Positions 26,086 to 28,548 of a stretch of DNA of 28,548 bases are shown one piece after another. The stretch comes from Coemansia sp. RSA 1804 (lineage: Eukaryota > Kickxellomycota > Kickxellomycetes > Kickxellales > Kickxellaceae). The stretch spans positions 1 to 28,548 of the forward strand of contig JANBTH010000181.1 of NCBI GenBank assembly GCA_027578815.1, written 5' to 3'. The notes under the pieces were generated by a model. That model saw only the letters and a program-made list of their open reading frames with translations. It was not told where the DNA came from and did not search any database. Position 1 is the first letter of the stretch. Each line of letters opens with the position of its first letter. The position numbers were made by a program, and so were the translations under genes.

Positions 26086-28548
26086 AGATACTTGGATTCT
26101 TCACATGCACCCAGCAGCATCAGGAGTGGAGGAAGCCTGTGTACCAGTTTACTGCCAGGCAGAAGCAGAAGTGGAATCAACTGTGGCAGCTGGTCCAACA
26201 TCCTGAGCCAGGGCCAGCACTGCAGCCAGGGGATGAGGATATTCAGTCATGGATCCTAGGACAGCATGAGCAAGCATGCTTAGAGTTTTGCATTGAGCTA
26301 CTAAACCAGCACTACCAGACATATGAATATGAGAGTGCACTTGTCTGTGCAATGGCAGTTCTAGGTTGCAAGGTGAATGGTTGGCATGATCCTGATAGCT
26401 ACCCCACAATACTGTCAAGGGTCATCAAGATTGCACACTTTTTTGTGGTTGAAAGGGCTCTTTGGCTTGATCCAGCAGCCAGGCAGATTGTTGGCATGTG
26501 GCAGATGCAGCTGGCAAGAGTGACATGGGCAGTGCAGAGTGCAGATGATGACCTTCCAGACTTGGATGAGGATAGTGCCAGCAGGATGGCCTCAAGCAGC
26601 ATCACTATCAGGAACTCCTAGGCAGGTGGGAGCAGTGAAGGGCATGGTCAAGTGTTTTATGGTGCATGGCAGCCATGGCCCAATACAGACATTGCTTGAC
26701 TGGCACACATATGGGATGAAGGTCAGCTTCAACACCACTTCATCTGGGCATATTATGTGGCATGGGGCTGATGAGCTGCTGTGCAAGGACATTCACTTTA
26801 CCATGGGGGACTTTTGAGGATTTATTCATGGCCTGGTTGGGGTGACTTGGGGAGTTTTAGACCAGCTGCTGTTTTGTGGAGACAGCAAGCCAGCACCAGT
26901 GATACCATGGAGCAAGCTTTATGACAACCCTTCACAGGAAATGGCTGGCTGGAGCTTTCTGTTTGACAGTCAAACAACATGGCCTGTGGTTGGCACACAG
27001 TGGCTAATCAAATGTGTGCATGCTGAGCCAGGACTGCAGTCTCAGTTTATTCAAACAAACTCCTTCCAACCATCCAAGGTCAATGCTTATCTCAAGCAGG
27101 TTGTGGGCTTTAAGGAGAAGCTGGCTGTACTGATGCACATTACCAGTGGCCAGCCTGCCAGAGCACCTAAGCTGCTCAGCATTCAGCATGTCAACACAGA
27201 AACAAATCAACATTGCAACATCTTCATTGAAAATGGACTGGTCACCCTGGTAACTGCATACCACAAGAGCTTTTATGTCACAAATGACCTGAAGATTATT
27301 AACCAGTATGTGCCATGTGAGGTTGGTGAGCTAGTTGTCTATTATCTGTGGTTAGTGCAGCCATTTGTTGACCAGCTGGAAGTGTGGCTCAAGAAGCAGT
27401 TCCCTGCACCACAACAGCAGCTCACATCCACATCAACATTCACTTCTTCATCTTCATCTTTATCTCCATCCACAACCACACATGAGAGTGCATTGCTGTG
27501 GGGTCCTGACCCTGGTACAAAACATGTGTGATCTTCTGATTAGTTCTGTGAAATATTCAAGTGAGAGACAGAGCAATGTCTTGAACAGGCAGTGAACCCA
27601 GCAGCTTATCAACACATTGCCATTGGGATTAGTCAGTGGTACATGCAGCCTAACAGTCAGTTTCCAATCAGCCAGGATGAGCAGGAGGACAATGTCAATG
27701 ACCCTGACAATGAGACAGCCATGGATGATGACAACTGGTATGGGCACATTTCAGACTTGCAAGCTGCCCACCCATCACACACTGCTAGCTTGGTGTATGG
27801 CTGTGAGATTATGGACCAGGCTGGCATGACTGCACAGAGACAGGAGACATTTTGCTTGACAAGTACTGACTGGCACTGCTTCCTGGAATTCACATCAGCA
27901 CACAGTGAGCACTCAACTGTTTTGGGCAAGTGCAGGAGAGCACCATGGGAGAGTGAGGTAGCAGAGCAGCAGATCTGGAGGCACAATCGACTACAAGAGG
28001 CAGACATGGCAGCAGCAGCACAAAGCATGACACAGCAACCTACATTTGAGCTGTGAGAAGTTCAGGAGCCAGCACTGCAAGCAATTCAGAACTTGGAGAG
28101 CCCTATTGTAGCAGTTATGCCCACTGGTGGTGGCATGAGCCTGCTGTTTATGTTGCCTGCTTTTATGGAGCCCAATGGCACCACCATTGCTGTCATCCCA
28201 CTCATTGCTCTTTAACAGAACTTTATGCAACAGTGCAAGCAGCTCAACATCAAGTGTGAGGCATGGAGGGGTTAGAGGCATCTAGACCAGGCATCAATTG
28301 TGCTGGCCACTCCTGAATCTGCCACCACAGATGCCTTTAGCTCATTCATAGGCCAGCTGCAAGAGGCCAACAGACTGGATTAAATTGTTATTGACAAGTG
28401 CCACACCATGTTGCAAGGTTCCAATAGCTTTAGGCCAAGAATGAGCAAGCTTGGTAAGCTGATCAGTGCATACACACAGCTGGTCTTGCTCACTGCCACC
28501 CTGCCACCATCAATGGAGCATCAGCTGTTTGCACAGATCAGGCACCAG
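26086..28548 (+). pseudogene. Telomere-linked-helicase (TLH)-type RecQ gene, broken; continues past the right edge
   Basis: The N-terminal domain of fungal TLH-like RecQ proteins can be followed in two frames. One runs to ~26621 (YESALVCAMAVLGC, DPDSYPTILSRVIKIAHFFV). The other starts within ~26540-26660, after a frameshift, and runs to the window end (LDWHTYGMKVSFNTTSSGHI, LLSIQHVN, IFIENGLVTLVTAYHKSF, CEVGELVVYYLWLVQPF, AAYQHIAIGISQWYM, QAAHPSHTASLVYG). The RecQ core begins near 28060: VMPTGGGMSLLFMLPAF (motif I), IAVIPLIAL (Ia), IDKCH (II, expected DECH) and LVLLTATLPP (III). Motif I has Met where the essential Lys should be. In-frame stops (26815, 27529, 27538, 27559, 28054, 28213, 28273, 28381) mostly fit CGA, CAG or CAA turned to TGA/TAG/TAA. 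One CpG (27988) remains in the whole stretch. Family knowledge: such helicases are multicopy and often subtelomeric. It is a decayed copy. Confidence 0.85.

Noticed and set aside
26086..28548. Classical repeat-induced point mutation (RIP) as cause of the decay
   Set aside because: CA and CT dinucleotides remain abundant; loss is specific to CpG, while classical RIP mainly attacks CpA. A dinucleotide count would decide.
1..28548. CRISPR arrays, tRNA and rRNA genes
   Set aside because: No regularly spaced repeats and no cloverleaf or rRNA-like segments were recognised on either strand.

Overview
The window looks like nuclear DNA of an early-diverging fungus. I favour a zygomycete-grade lineage such as Kickxellomycotina, but that placement is an inference. 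The reasons are compact, mostly single-exon, CpG-rich genes with Gln/Ala/Ser homopolymer runs, clear fungal/eukaryotic orthologues (Elp3, LIS1, Ppn1-type endopolyphosphatase, Nup58/Nup49-type nucleoporin, FHIP), short introns with GTAAG donors where introns occur, and no bacterial operon or ribosome-binding-site signals.

Layout. (1) 1-4340, minus strand: the 5' part of a DysF (dysferlin-domain) gene that runs off the left edge and is spliced through a 39-nt micro-exon, then a complete ELP3. (2) 4588-4813: a 226-bp non-autonomous DNA transposon (MITE) with 33-bp terminal inverted repeats. (3) 4814-9616: an AT-rich island holding two small uncharacterised ORFs, a dispersed ~270-bp repeat joined to a tyrosine-recombinase fragment, and a mini zinc-finger ORF. 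(4) 9617-22084: a GC-rich gene block with FHIP (FHF complex), arsenite methyltransferase (convergent), a membrane-anchored PPxY protein, endopolyphosphatase, an FG-less Nup58-like nucleoporin, and LIS1/PAC1 (divergent from the nucleoporin). FHIP and LIS1 both belong to the cytoplasmic dynein machinery. (5) 22085-28548: a second, larger AT-rich island. It has three more copies of the ~270-bp repeat, an LTR-like promoter/poly(A) cassette, a palindromic CCCCCC cluster, a captured fragment of the complex I 75-kDa subunit gene, a second mini zinc-finger ORF, and a broken telomere-linked-helicase (TLH)-type RecQ gene that continues past the right edge.

The most interesting signal is the pair of islands. 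A single repeat module leads into a tyrosine recombinase in one island and into a TLH-type RecQ helicase in the other, and the copies diverge at the same point. The helicase body has one CpG in about 2.5 kb, and several of its stops lie where CGA or CAG would be expected. Older repeat copies have TG/CA where younger copies have CG. This fits a mobile-element family under CpG methylation followed by C-to-T decay, next to host genes that keep their CpGs. Each island also carries a short ORF beginning M-x-G-N with a single CxC-type zinc finger.
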